Source: Pseudomonadales bacterium (GTDB lineage: Bacteria > Pseudomonadota > Gammaproteobacteria > Pseudomonadales > Pseudohongiellaceae). Taken from it: a DNA stretch of 64,000 nt. Positions 7,534-16,731 of the stretch are shown one piece after another (the stretch's first letter is position 1; each line of letters begins with the position of its first letter). A program made the position numbers and the translations under genes. A model generated the notes under the pieces. That model saw nothing but the letters and a program-made list of their open reading frames with translations. It was not told where the DNA came from and did no database searches. The stretch covers positions 1-64,000 of the forward strand of contig JACKOK010000004.1 of assembly GCA_024234365.1 (NCBI GenBank), read 5' to 3'.

Positions 7534-8880
7534 ATGAGAACCTGTCGCACAGCGCTGTTAAGGGCAATTTCACTGGGCCTGATGTCAAGCCTGGCTCTCG
7601 GTCAGACACCCGTTCCACCTGTTCAGGAATTGAACACTCTGATAGAGGCAGAACGTTACCAGGATGCCTATGAGCTGGCCAACAGCAACCTGGAACTCTG
7701 GGAGGGCGATACTGAATTCGACTTTCTATACGGCATTGCCGCCATCGAAAGCGGCTATGCCAATGAGTCTGTTTATGCCTTTGAGCGGGTGGCCAACACC
7801 GCCGAGCGTAATGTCACACGTCAGCGTGCCCGTCTTGAGCTTGCCCGGGCACATCTGCTGACCAATAATCTTGCCGCCTCGGAAACCCTGTTCAAGGAGG
7901 TGCTTGCCACCAACCCTCCCGAGAACGTCCGGGAGAACATTCAGGCATTCCTGACCCTGATCAATGAGCGCAAGAGCAATCGCCAGGCCGGTTTTGAATT
8001 CTCCATTGCCCCGGCCATCGGTCATGACGACAACGTCAACAGCGCCACCAGTAATGGCCTGATCGATACCCCGTTGATCGGTGAAATCGAGTTGAATGCC
8101 GACGGCCTCAAGACACCGGATGATTTCACCGACCTGGCCCTGAACCTGGCCTACAAAAAGCCCTTTTCCCGCGACCGCTCTCTGGATGTTGCCGTTATCG
8201 CCAACCGGCATGACAACCGCAGTTCGGACCAGTTCGATATTGACTATGTGCTAGGTGATGTTTCCTACGGTTATGGCAATCAGACCCACCGCTTCCGCCA
8301 CAGCCTGCAGGTGCAGCAGGTGTATCTCGACAGAGCCAGTTTTCTGCATACCTATCGCTTCAATAATTCCTGGCAACGTGCTGGAAACAATGGCTGGTAC
8401 CAGGGGCTTGCGCTGGCTGTTTCCACAACGCGCAATGTGAACACCACGGCGGCCCCCAATAATGATCTCAAGGACACGAATCAGTCCTTGCTGTCCGCCT
8501 CGCTGACTAAACTGAGTGCAAATTTCACCAATACCCTGACCCTGTTTTACGCCGATGAGCGCGCACTTCACACCCGTGGGAAACACAATGGCAGGCAGTA
8601 TTACGGGCTTGCCCACAGCGTACTGTGGCGCCTGAACAATACCCATACCCCCTACGCACGGGTATCCCTGCAAAGTACCGATTACGACAGTAAGCATCCC
8701 GTGTTTTTCAATGACATTCGCGAGGACAATAACCTGTCCGCCACGCTGGGCTGGACCTGGCAGTATTCCAGCCGTTTTTCCGTTAACGGCGAGATGAGCT
8801 ACAACGAGGCAGACAGCAATATCACCCTCTTTGAATACACCCGTTTCAAGTATCAACTGGGCCTGCAGTTCCAGTTGTAA
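7534..8880 (+). CDS. TPR plus beta-barrel protein resembling SLAM (type XI secretion)
   Basis: A 448-residue exported protein. A signal peptide ends near residue 24 (SLALG-QTP). Residues about 30-150 form TPR-like helical pairs (ERYQDAYELANSNLELW, ANESVYAFERVANTA, NNLAASETLFKEVL). Residues 155-448 are a predicted outer-membrane barrel opening with SIAPAIGHDDNVNSA and ending in YQLGLQFQL. N-terminal TPRs with a C-terminal barrel of about 290 residues is the architecture of SLAM (DUF560), which moves surface lipoproteins and TbpB-like barrels across the outer membrane. The next gene, 54 bases downstream in the same direction, encodes a giant protein with TbpB-like motifs and is the likely cargo. 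Family assignment rests on architecture and motif likeness only. Confidence 0.7.
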   Translation: MRTCRTALLRAISLGLMSSLALGQTPVPPVQELNTLIEAERYQDAYELANSNLELWEGDTEFDFLYGIAAIESGYANESVYAFERVANTAERNVTRQRARLELARAHLLTNNLAASETLFKEVLATNPPENVRENIQAFLTLINERKSNRQAGFEFSIAPAIGHDDNVNSATSNGLIDTPLIGEIELNADGLKTPDDFTDLALNLAYKKPFSRDRSLDVAVIANRHDNRSSDQFDIDYVLGDVSYGYGNQTHRFRHSLQVQQVYLDRASFLHTYRFNNSWQRAGNNGWYQGLALAVSTTRNVNTTAAPNNDLKDTNQSLLSASLTKLSANFTNTLTLFYADERALHTRGKHNGRQYYGLAHSVLWRLNNTHTPYARVSLQSTDYDSKHPVFFNDIREDNNLSATLGWTWQYSSRFSVNGEMSYNEADSNITLFEYTRFKYQLGLQFQL

Positions 8881-8934
8881 CCATAAATTTACGGCCATGA
8901 TCTCGATGCCAGAAATTCGTCACGAGTACTTATC

Positions 8935-11900
8935 ATGAATGATTCACGACAACGCATTTCCCGACTCATCAATGCCTGCTTCTTTACGCTGTGCCTGTCC
9001 CTTTACAACCCGGCCCTGTACGCAGCTGAAGAAGAAATTGCGGGCCAGGTCATTCGCGTCAGCGGTGTTGTCAGCGCGGTCTCCGCAACAGGAACCCGTC
9101 CACTGGTACGAGGGGACGAATTTTTTGTCGGGGAAACCATCACTACCGGTCCCAACGGATTTGCGCAACTGCGTTTCGTCGATTCTGCCATCGTAGGCCT
9201 TAAGGCTGACACCGCCTTCGAAATCACGCAGTACAGCTACCAGTCCTCCAATGGTCAGGAAGATTCGGCGGCCATGACGCTTTTGCAAGGAGGGTTTCGG
9301 ACCATCACGGGGCGCATTGGCGATGTCAACAAGGAGGCCTATCGCGTTGAAACCCCCTATGCCACCATCGGCATTCGGGGAACAGACCACGAAGGGATCA
9401 TCACCCCTGAAGGGCTCTACGTCGGGGTCTATCAGGGGGGCACGTTGCTGGAAAATGGTTCTGGCGTCCTCTTCCTCGGAGTGGGGGCAAATTTTGACTA
9501 CGGTTTCGTGCCGGATCCGCAGACCCCTCCCGTCGGCTTGCTACTGCAGCCTCCCTCCATGGGGCTTATTGTTATCGATCCCAATGACGATGGCAGCACA
9601 GAGGACGAAGACTCCGGCAACACGGGAGCAACGTCAGGCGGCACCAACACCAATCCGCAAAACCGCGGCCTGTCCCCCGCCAGCACGGCCGCCACCGTGC
9701 GCGATGAACGCATCGTCAACGGCATCGTGCCCGGCAGTGGTGCCGCGTTTCTCAATAGCCGCAGCAACAATCCCACAGGCCAGGGCCTGAGCGAAAATAT
9801 CGTGATCAACCCGAATGCGAGCGGTGATGGTCAGATTGTCACAGCCCCGGTTCCCGAGCCGGAACCCGCTCCTGAGCCGGAACCGGAACCCGTGCCAGCA
9901 CCGGAGCCTGCACCCGAACCGGAACCTGCACCCGAACCGGAACCTGCACCCGAACCGGAGCCTGCACCCGAACCGGAGCCTGCACCCGAACCGGAGCCTG
10001 CACCCGAACCGGAGCCTGCACCCGAACCGGAGCCTGCACCCGAACCGGAGCCTGCCCCCGATCCGACACCGGCCATCAACTCGACCGAGTTGAGCGCACT
10101 GTCATCCTCCTCCCGCTCCGGGCTGGCATTGGCTCACACCCTGTCCGCCCAGAGTGGCAGCGCAAGTGATTTCAGTGGCACTCCCCTGTTCGGCAACCAG
10201 TCCAGCGATATCGCTATTCGCATCGGCAACGCCAGCGCCTCCGGGTTCTCCACCAGCGTGGAGGGGCTCAGCGTGCAGTGGGGCAAGTGGACCAGCGACA
10301 GCAATAATCCTTCTTACTGGCAGAACTACGCCGGTACCAGCGATGGTGCGCTTGGCACTTTCATTCTGGCATCTGCGCCGGTGACGGACAGTGCAACGCT
10401 TGGCAAAATCAACGGTGAGCTTAATTTCAGCAACACAAACAGTTACCTCGTGGACAGGAAGAGCGGTAGTCTCACTCAGGTGGACCATGTTTACGGCACC
10501 CTGACGGTCGATCTGCTTAATGCCACTGTGTCCAACGGCGAATTCAATATCTGTTTCGGTTCCGGAGCATGCAATAGCGGCAATAGTACTCCATGGGAAA
10601 AATGGGAGAGCACATTCTCCGGCGCTTTGAACAACGGGCAATTCTCCAGCACCCTGAGCGGACAAATCGTCGAGGGCGGCACCTCCGTGGCGGCCATTGG
10701 TGGCCAGGTTCTGGCGGTCGGTACATCCCGTACGCTGACAGGCAACGTGGTCGGCAATATTACCGGCACCTCGGCCGAAGGTTTCCTCCTCGGTTTCAAG
10801 ATGGAAGAAAGCGGCAACAGCAGCAACACGTTGATCGGCGCCAGCGTGCTGAAGGTGCCACAGGCCATCTCTTCCAGCGAAAGCAGCGCCCTGCCCTACA
10901 AAGGCTTTGCCATTATTGGCCCGCACGTCAATGGCAGCAACCAGGGCATCAGCCTGGGCAGCTCACCGAATCTCGGTTCCCACTCCGATATACTGGTTTA
11001 CAGCCAGAACCCGGGCTTTATTCTGCGCACTGCAGGCATAACAGAGGACAGCGGAAGCCTCAACAGCTCCGTGGGCAGCCTCAATGCAGGCTGGGCCATC
11101 TGGTCAGGCAGCTCCAGTGAAGCGCTCAAGTATCAGTACCAGCTCAGCAATGGTGCCCTCTATAACGCCATCGCCGGGAAAGTCATCGTCGGGTCCGCAG
11201 AAGCCGCCCCCGGCAATACGTTGACGGGAAGCAAATACTTTGAATCCACCAGTTCCAGCCAGCTGATCAGTGCAGGCACCGCCGCCGCTTCCTGGGTGAA
11301 AGGAAAGTTCAATATCGATTTTTCCAGCGGCTCCTTGAGCAAAGGGCAATTTGATGTGCGTACCGGCACCCAGAACTGGGTAAGCAATGTTTTCACCGGC
11401 TCGGTGAGCAATGGAACGCTTGATGTTACCTCCGTCAGCGGCAAGCTCAAGACGGATGGCAGCAGCACGGAATACGATTTCAACGGCAATGTGGCGGGTT
11501 ATTTCACAGGCAGCAGTGGACAGAGTTTCCTCGCCGCCTTCCATTTCACCAAGGACGACTCCAATCAACACAGCTTCGGCTCGGTACTGCTGAGTGAAAC
11601 GTCCCTGACGCCCGCCTACACGGCAGCGGAATATGCGGAATTCCCGACGACAAGCCGCTATGGCTTCGTGCTGGGGGAAAGCGTTGGGGGCACGAGCAAC
11701 AAACGGCTCGCAGTCTATGGCAACTCCAGAGTCAATGACGGCACTAGCGTTTCCTCAGAGTCCGGCGTTACCGAAAAACTGGTCAGTGCCGATCTCAACA
11801 ATCTGTTCACTGTCGATACCACGCCCGACTATATCGTCGAAAGAAACGGCGGCGATGTCGCCAATGTGTCGAAGTCCGTCAACGGCAGCACCATCAACTG

Positions 11901-13788
11901 GGGCGAATGGGATCCGGACAACTCAAGAGTCTTTACGGATTATCAGGACAATCGTCAGATCAAGATGCTGACCGAGACCGTCCTGTTTGCCAACTTCGTG
12001 CTGACGACCCCCACGGAATTCAGCACTATCGGCAATATCAGTCGCAGCTACACGGGCACCAGTTCCTCCGAGTTTGGCGTGGTGGACACCTACCTCCCTA
12101 ACGCCTATATGTCGGTCTCCCGCTTCCAGTCGGTATTTGACGTCAACTTCGGCACAGGGGCCGTCACCAATGGCCTGATCAGCCTGTGCCTCTACGCCAC
12201 CTGCGGCGAAAGCGGCAGCGAAGCCTGGGAAATCGGCTACAGCGGCACAATCAGCCACGGCATCCTCGTCAATCCGGTCACCCAGAGCGCGAAGATCAAC
12301 AGCAATCCCGTGGAAGTTGTGGGCACCGTAATGGGCGGTTTTACCGGTTCCGATGCATCGCATTATATCGGCGGTTTCAACTACGCCCTGGCCAGCAACG
12401 CCGGACACTATGTCAGCGGCACCTATTTGCTGAACCCTACCGACTATCTGAGCGGCCTGGAAGTAGCAGGCCTCAACGAACACTATTATGGAATGCTGAG
12501 TACCTCAGGCATCCAAAATGGTGTCTTCGGCGGGCGTTCACAACAGCAGGGCAATTCCAATAACTATCTGCTGGCCGACAACTCCCTGATAAACAGTAAC
12601 TGGAGCAGCTCCACGATTTTCCACAAGGACATCCCCAGCGAGATATTCCGCCGCGGCACCGCAGCCCAGGACGTCACGAACAATGTAGCCAGCCTGAACA
12701 ACACACTCACCTGGGGCAAGTGGTCGGGAACTTCCGGAGCTCCGATTCGCAGAGTCGCCTTCAATTCAACAGGAGACACCTTGGATCAGGATGCCTACTG
12801 GTTCATCGCCAAGCCCGATGGCCCCGCGGCCAACTCAGGCAAATATGCCAGCTATTCCAAAGTGCTTGCGGTTCAGGGCGGCGGCAATACCGGCACGTTT
12901 ACCAGCGCGGACGCCTCCTTTGGCTTCCTGCTGGACCTCGGCACAGGGGCGATCAGTGGCGGCAAGCTGAAGATCAACACCCCCGATGACTACGCCTGGA
13001 ATGTCGAATTCACCGGCCAGGCCAAATCCTCGATCAATACCTTTGGCCCGTTGGCCGTGTTCACCATTGTCAGCGGTGCCACCAGCGGCACCGTCAGCAA
13101 CTTCACCTTCAACGGCAATATGGCCGGCATGTTTATCGACAGCGGCAAGGAGGTGGTCACCGCCTTTTCCTTCAACAACAGCAACGTCGCAGGGAGCGGT
13201 GAGCACATCTCCGGTAACCTTGTTGCACAGCAGGAGGATCTGGACGTGGACTGGGGAGACTGGAACCAGCCGGTCATCAACAACTGGGATTCGCAACTGA
13301 AGACCGATGTGCAAACCCTGTTCTCTGCCCTGCAGCTCACGCCGGATTTTGTCATCAAGCAAATGACTGGACATTATCAGTACGACAATGCCAGCGGTGG
13401 TTTTGGCGAAGGCTATGGCAGTGCTGCCGGTGCGCTCAGTAGTGTCACGGCCAACATGAAGGTGAATTTCGATGCCCCAGTAAACCAGATATACGATGGC
13501 CATGTGACAGCTGTTACCAATACCGACCATTCCTGGCACGCCCAATTTAACGGCAGCTTCACGGGCAATAATGTTACCCTCAGCCCCGAAGCAAACACCT
13601 TCACTATCGGCACCACCCCTGTTAACGGCATCAGCAACAGCGGCACCACCCACTTCGGCGGCGCGTTTACCGGCGTCACCGGCAGTGAGTTTGTCGGTGC
13701 CTTTGAGATGCTGGATGCGGCAGACCCGGCCAATTATGTGCAGGGAGTGTTCAAGCTGGGCAAGGGCGCATCCCTCAGTGAGGATTAA
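8935..13788 (+). CDS. Giant exported FecR-domain protein with five TbpB-like barrel modules
   Basis: 1617 residues. A Sec signal ends near NPALYA-AEE; there is no lipobox. Residues 35-190 are a FecR domain (IRVSGVVSAV, RGDEFFVGETITTGPNG, TPYATIGIRGTDHEG). A low-complexity linker and a PEPA repeat (about 306-379) follow. Then come five modules, each with a W-x-x-W motif: WGKW near 449, WAIW near 720, WGEW near 989, WGKW near 1260 and WGDW near 1439. Each ends in a motif like FTGSSGQSFLAAF, FTGSDASHYIGGF or FTGVTGSEFVGAF. That motif resembles the GxFYGpxAxElgGxF of transferrin-binding-protein-B barrels, the usual cargo of SLAM. Module lengths are about 180-280 residues. A surface-exposed or secreted protein is inferred. 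Its stop overlaps msrB by 4 bp, convergently. Confidence 0.72.
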   Translation: MNDSRQRISRLINACFFTLCLSLYNPALYAAEEEIAGQVIRVSGVVSAVSATGTRPLVRGDEFFVGETITTGPNGFAQLRFVDSAIVGLKADTAFEITQYSYQSSNGQEDSAAMTLLQGGFRTITGRIGDVNKEAYRVETPYATIGIRGTDHEGIITPEGLYVGVYQGGTLLENGSGVLFLGVGANFDYGFVPDPQTPPVGLLLQPPSMGLIVIDPNDDGSTEDEDSGNTGATSGGTNTNPQNRGLSPASTAATVRDERIVNGIVPGSGAAFLNSRSNNPTGQGLSENIVINPNASGDGQIVTAPVPEPEPAPEPEPEPVPAPEPAPEPEPAPEPEPAPEPEPAPEPEPAPEPEPAPEPEPAPEPEPAPEPEPAPDPTPAINSTELSALSSSSRSGLALAHTLSAQSGSASDFSGTPLFGNQSSDIAIRIGNASASGFSTSVEGLSVQWGKWTSDSNNPSYWQNYAGTSDGALGTFILASAPVTDSATLGKINGELNFSNTNSYLVDRKSGSLTQVDHVYGTLTVDLLNATVSNGEFNICFGSGACNSGNSTPWEKWESTFSGALNNGQFSSTLSGQIVEGGTSVAAIGGQVLAVGTSRTLTGNVVGNITGTSAEGFLLGFKMEESGNSSNTLIGASVLKVPQAISSSESSALPYKGFAIIGPHVNGSNQGISLGSSPNLGSHSDILVYSQNPGFILRTAGITEDSGSLNSSVGSLNAGWAIWSGSSSEALKYQYQLSNGALYNAIAGKVIVGSAEAAPGNTLTGSKYFESTSSSQLISAGTAAASWVKGKFNIDFSSGSLSKGQFDVRTGTQNWVSNVFTGSVSNGTLDVTSVSGKLKTDGSSTEYDFNGNVAGYFTGSSGQSFLAAFHFTKDDSNQHSFGSVLLSETSLTPAYTAAEYAEFPTTSRYGFVLGESVGGTSNKRLAVYGNSRVNDGTSVSSESGVTEKLVSADLNNLFTVDTTPDYIVERNGGDVANVSKSVNGSTINWGEWDPDNSRVFTDYQDNRQIKMLTETVLFANFVLTTPTEFSTIGNISRSYTGTSSSEFGVVDTYLPNAYMSVSRFQSVFDVNFGTGAVTNGLISLCLYATCGESGSEAWEIGYSGTISHGILVNPVTQSAKINSNPVEVVGTVMGGFTGSDASHYIGGFNYALASNAGHYVSGTYLLNPTDYLSGLEVAGLNEHYYGMLSTSGIQNGVFGGRSQQQGNSNNYLLADNSLINSNWSSSTIFHKDIPSEIFRRGTAAQDVTNNVASLNNTLTWGKWSGTSGAPIRRVAFNSTGDTLDQDAYWFIAKPDGPAANSGKYASYSKVLAVQGGGNTGTFTSADASFGFLLDLGTGAISGGKLKINTPDDYAWNVEFTGQAKSSINTFGPLAVFTIVSGATSGTVSNFTFNGNMAGMFIDSGKEVVTAFSFNNSNVAGSGEHISGNLVAQQEDLDVDWGDWNQPVINNWDSQLKTDVQTLFSALQLTPDFVIKQMTGHYQYDNASGGFGEGYGSAAGALSSVTANMKVNFDAPVNQIYDGHVTAVTNTDHSWHAQFNGSFTGNNVTLSPEANTFTIGTTPVNGISNSGTTHFGGAFTGVTGSEFVGAFEMLDAADPANYVQGVFKLGKGASLSED
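9907..10068 (+). repeat. 18-bp in-frame tandem repeat encoding PAPEPE
   Basis: The unit CCTGCACCCGAACCGGAG repeats every 18 bases from 9907: eight near-perfect copies to 10050, then a degraded ninth. A/G variation at the last position splits early from later copies. Being a multiple of three, copy-number slippage would change linker length without breaking the frame. Confidence 0.9.
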
Positions 13789-14207
13789 ACGTCTTCATCG
13801 AGCTGCAGGGACGCAGAGTTGATGCAGTAGCGCAGCCCCGTGGGTTGAGGCCCATCCGGAAACACATGGCCGAGATGGGCCTTGCAGAAGGCGCACAGCA
13901 CTTCTGTGCGAATCATGCCGTGGCTGAGATCCCGCTCCTCCAACACCTGTTCCGCCCCCACCGGCTGCCAGTAGCTGGGCCAGCCGCTGCCGGAATCGTA
14001 TTTGCTTGCCGAGGAAAACAGCGGATTCGAGCACACCGAACAGCGGTACAGCCCGGTGCGTTTTTCATTCCAGTATTTCCCTGTAAATGCGCGTTCGGTG
14101 CCCTTCTCGCGCACGATGTGATAGCCCTCCTCGCCCAGTTCCTCGCGCAATTCCTCATCACTCTTGATGCGTGGAGGCTGATCTGCTTGTGATTGCGGCC
14201 TGTCCAT
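13785..14207 (-). CDS. msrB: Peptide-methionine (R)-S-oxide reductase
   Basis: A 140-residue cytoplasmic enzyme that reduces methionine-R-sulfoxide in proteins, with thioredoxin as usual donor. The full-length fold is present: CSVC (Cys56, Cys59) and CAFC (Cys105, Cys108) are the two zinc-binding pairs, SGSGWPSYW (72-80) lies in the active-site region, and RYCINS carries the catalytic Cys128. Length matches stand-alone MsrB. The last 4 bases overlap the 3' end of the FecR-module gene on the other strand. The 137-base gap to alaA on the start side must hold divergent promoters, but I could not fix good hexamers. Confidence 0.97.
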   Translation of the reverse strand: MDRPQSQADQPPRIKSDEELREELGEEGYHIVREKGTERAFTGKYWNEKRTGLYRCSVCSNPLFSSASKYDSGSGWPSYWQPVGAEQVLEERDLSHGMIRTEVLCAFCKAHLGHVFPDGPQPTGLRYCINSASLQLDEDV

Positions 14208-14344
14208 TCCCTGTCCCCTGTACTGTAGAAAGCGTCAAGTGTTGACCCGGTGTCATTTACCCGGCATCGGTTTACAATAGCCGCCCCGGGCGTCGGCTTC
14301 AAGGCACAGACAATGGCCAGCCCATCAAGCAGAGAAACAGGGAA

Positions 14345-15559
14345 ATGAAGAGAATCAAGCAGTCCGACAAGCTTCAGCAGGTGTGTTATGACATCCGTGG
14401 CCCCGTGTTGGAGGAGGCCAAACGCCTGGAAGAAGACGGCCACCGCATCCTCAAGCTCAATATCGGCAACCCTGCCCCCTTTGGTTTTGAGGCCCCGGAC
14501 GAAATCATTCAGGACGTCATCCGCAACCTGGCCAATGCCCAGGGCTACAGTGATTCGAAAGGTCTGTTCTCCGCACGCAAGGCCATCATGCAGGAATGCC
14601 AGCAATTGGGCATTCGCGGGGTGGACATCGACGACATCTACCTCGGCAACGGTGTCAGCGAGCTGATCGTCATGGCCATGCAGGCCCTGCTCAACAACGG
14701 TGATGAGGTGTTGATCCCCGCGCCGGACTATCCGCTGTGGACGGCTGCCGTCAGCCTTGGGGGCGGCACCCCGGTGCATTACGTCTGTGATGAGGCATCG
14801 GACTGGTTTCCGGACATCAAGGACATCGAAGCGAAGATCAGCAGCAATACCAAGGCGATTGTCATCATCAATCCGAACAACCCGACGGGCTCGGTCTACA
14901 GTAAGGACGTGCTCGAAGAAATTGTCCGCGTGGCGCGCAAGCACCAGTTGCTGATTTTCTCCGATGAGATCTACAGCAAGATTCTCTACGACGATGCCGT
15001 GCACGTTCCCATCGCCTCTCTGTGCGATGATCTTCTGGTTGCCACCTTCAACGGCCTGTCCAAGTCTTACCGTCTGGCCGGTTTCCGTTCGGGCTGGATG
15101 ATTCTCAGCGGTGCCAAGGAGCGTGCTTCGGATTACATAGAAGGGCTGGAGATTCTTTCCAATATGCGTCTGTGTGCCAACGTTCCTGCCCAATTTGCTG
15201 TGCAGACCGCGCTGGGTGGTTACCAAAGCATCAACGAACTGATTCTTCCCGGTGGCCGCCTGCGCGAACAGCGCGATGTGGCCTGGGAGATGATTACCCA
15301 GATCCCCGGCGTCACCTGCGTCAAACCACGCGGGGCAATCTATATGTTCCCGAAGCTGGACCCCGCCATGTATCACATCAAGGACGATGTTCGTTTTGTG
15401 CTGGATTTGCTGGAGCGGGAGAAGATTCTGCTGGTACAGGGCAGCGCCTTCAATATTGAAGACAAACAGCATTTCCGTCTGGTCTTTCTTCCAACCGTGG
15501 ATGTCCTGCAGCAGGCCATCGGCAAGATCGAACACTTTCTGCGCCGCGGAGGGTTCTAA
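14345..15559 (+). CDS. alaA: Alanine aminotransferase AlaA
   Basis: A 404-residue class I PLP aminotransferase that interconverts pyruvate plus glutamate with alanine plus 2-oxoglutarate. The sequence follows E. coli AlaA closely from the start (KSDKLxxVCYDIRGPVLxEA type N-terminus). It has LKLNIGNPAPFGF near 40, the INPNNPTGSVYS loop, FSDEIYSKI, and the PLP-binding Lys240 in NGLSKSYRLAGFRSG. AGGGAA-type spacing (CAGGGAAATG) supports the start. The 3' end overlaps pdxB of the other strand by 4 bases. Confidence 0.95.
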   Translation: MKRIKQSDKLQQVCYDIRGPVLEEAKRLEEDGHRILKLNIGNPAPFGFEAPDEIIQDVIRNLANAQGYSDSKGLFSARKAIMQECQQLGIRGVDIDDIYLGNGVSELIVMAMQALLNNGDEVLIPAPDYPLWTAAVSLGGGTPVHYVCDEASDWFPDIKDIEAKISSNTKAIVIINPNNPTGSVYSKDVLEEIVRVARKHQLLIFSDEIYSKILYDDAVHVPIASLCDDLLVATFNGLSKSYRLAGFRSGWMILSGAKERASDYIEGLEILSNMRLCANVPAQFAVQTALGGYQSINELILPGGRLREQRDVAWEMITQIPGVTCVKPRGAIYMFPKLDPAMYHIKDDVRFVLDLLEREKILLVQGSAFNIEDKQHFRLVFLPTVDVLQQAIGKIEHFLRRGGF

Positions 15560-16731
15560 CAGCCTTTCTCTGTGTGCCCTGGAGTGACAGCAAAACCCAG
15601 GGCATGCAGCCATGTCAGCAATTGCGGGGAGCGCTGCTGCTCCGTCCAGTGATCCAGAACCAGTGTGTAGGCACTGAATTCCTGCCGGCTGCCCAGCTCA
15701 CGACGGATGCGGTCAAACAGCGCCGCGTTCGCGCCCTCCCCGCTCCCGCGTAAACGCGCGTCTATGTCCGCGACATAAAAGACCTGTTGCAGAATCTGCA
15801 TCAACAGGCGCCAGGGGTCCGTCTCTGTCGTGGCCACCATGTCCCGGCACAAGTCTGAACTTCCGCCATGCGTTTGCTGTCGAGCATCCTGCAGGTGGAA
15901 AAATTCGAGAAAGTCCCGGTAATTGCTCTGGCTCGCGGCCCGTTTTGCCTGCTGACTGTAACCAGCGATATGAGGTGTGCCAAGGCTCACCAGATTGAGC
16001 AGGGAGATATCAATCTGCGGTTCCCCTTCCCAGCAATCCAGTACGACATGCACATCGCGGCGCTCGCGCAAAAAACTGCTGAGAACATCCGTGGCAAGCA
16101 GTTCTCCCCGCGCCGCATTGATGAGAACGGCATTGCGCGGCAGGCGTGACAGCATCGCGGCATTCAGCATGTGAAAAGTGGGATGAGAACCCTCCCGTGT
16201 CAGCGGCGTATGCAGGCTGACAACGGGGCAAGCCATGACTTCCTCCAGCTTGGTGAAGGCGAGCTGTGGAAAGTCATTTTCCATAAACGGGTCACACAGG
16301 CAGCAGGAAATGCCCAGGGCGCTTAATTTCCGGTACAAAGCCTGCCCCACATGCCCGAAGCCGACAATGCCAACCGGCCCCTTGCCAAGATCAAGGGCTG
16401 CATTGCGCACGCTCAGCTGCGCCAGTACGCACAGCACATATTCCGCCACGGCGTTGGCATTGCTGCCCGCAGCATCGCAGACCTGAATACCGCGCGAGCG
16501 CAGATACGCCAGGTCCAGATGATCGGTACCACTGGTGGCCGTGGCGACGAAGCGTAGTGGTGAATCCTTCAGCAGTTCAGCGTTCACCCGGGTAATGGAG
16601 CGCACCAGCAGCGCATCGGCATCGGCGACATCGCGGGCACAGATCTCGCGCCCATTCAGCAGGCGCAACTCACCGTGCTGCCGGTAGGTGTCGGTCACAT
16701 CAACAATATTGGCATCGGCAACAATGATCAT
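15556..16731 (-). CDS. pdxB: Erythronate-4-phosphate dehydrogenase
   Basis: A 391-residue D-2-hydroxyacid dehydrogenase that oxidises 4-phosphoerythronate in the DXP-dependent pyridoxal phosphate pathway. The N-terminus has ADANI and ALLVRSITRVN, then the TATSGTDHLD segment. The nucleotide-binding fold is GIVGFGHVGQAL, and a C-terminal dimerisation domain typical of PdxB begins after the catalytic domain (about residue 290). It starts inside the last 4 bases of the exonuclease gene (ATGA), so the two are coupled. It is the last gene of the minus-strand operon and converges on alaA, itself a PLP enzyme. Confidence 0.95.
   Translation of the reverse strand: MIIVADANIVDVTDTYRQHGELRLLNGREICARDVADADALLVRSITRVNAELLKDSPLRFVATATSGTDHLDLAYLRSRGIQVCDAAGSNANAVAEYVLCVLAQLSVRNAALDLGKGPVGIVGFGHVGQALYRKLSALGISCCLCDPFMENDFPQLAFTKLEEVMACPVVSLHTPLTREGSHPTFHMLNAAMLSRLPRNAVLINAARGELLATDVLSSFLRERRDVHVVLDCWEGEPQIDISLLNLVSLGTPHIAGYSQQAKRAASQSNYRDFLEFFHLQDARQQTHGGSSDLCRDMVATTETDPWRLLMQILQQVFYVADIDARLRGSGEGANAALFDRIRRELGSRQEFSAYTLVLDHWTEQQRSPQLLTWLHALGFAVTPGHTEKGC

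Noticed and set aside
9831..10079. Gly/Ser repeat frame opposite the PEPA repeat
   Set aside because: Pure complement of an 18-bp repeat with no start region or neighbours of its own.
13913..15613. 566-codon minus-strand frame opposite alaA, running into msrB
   Set aside because: It covers the aminotransferase antisense and part of msrB in another frame.
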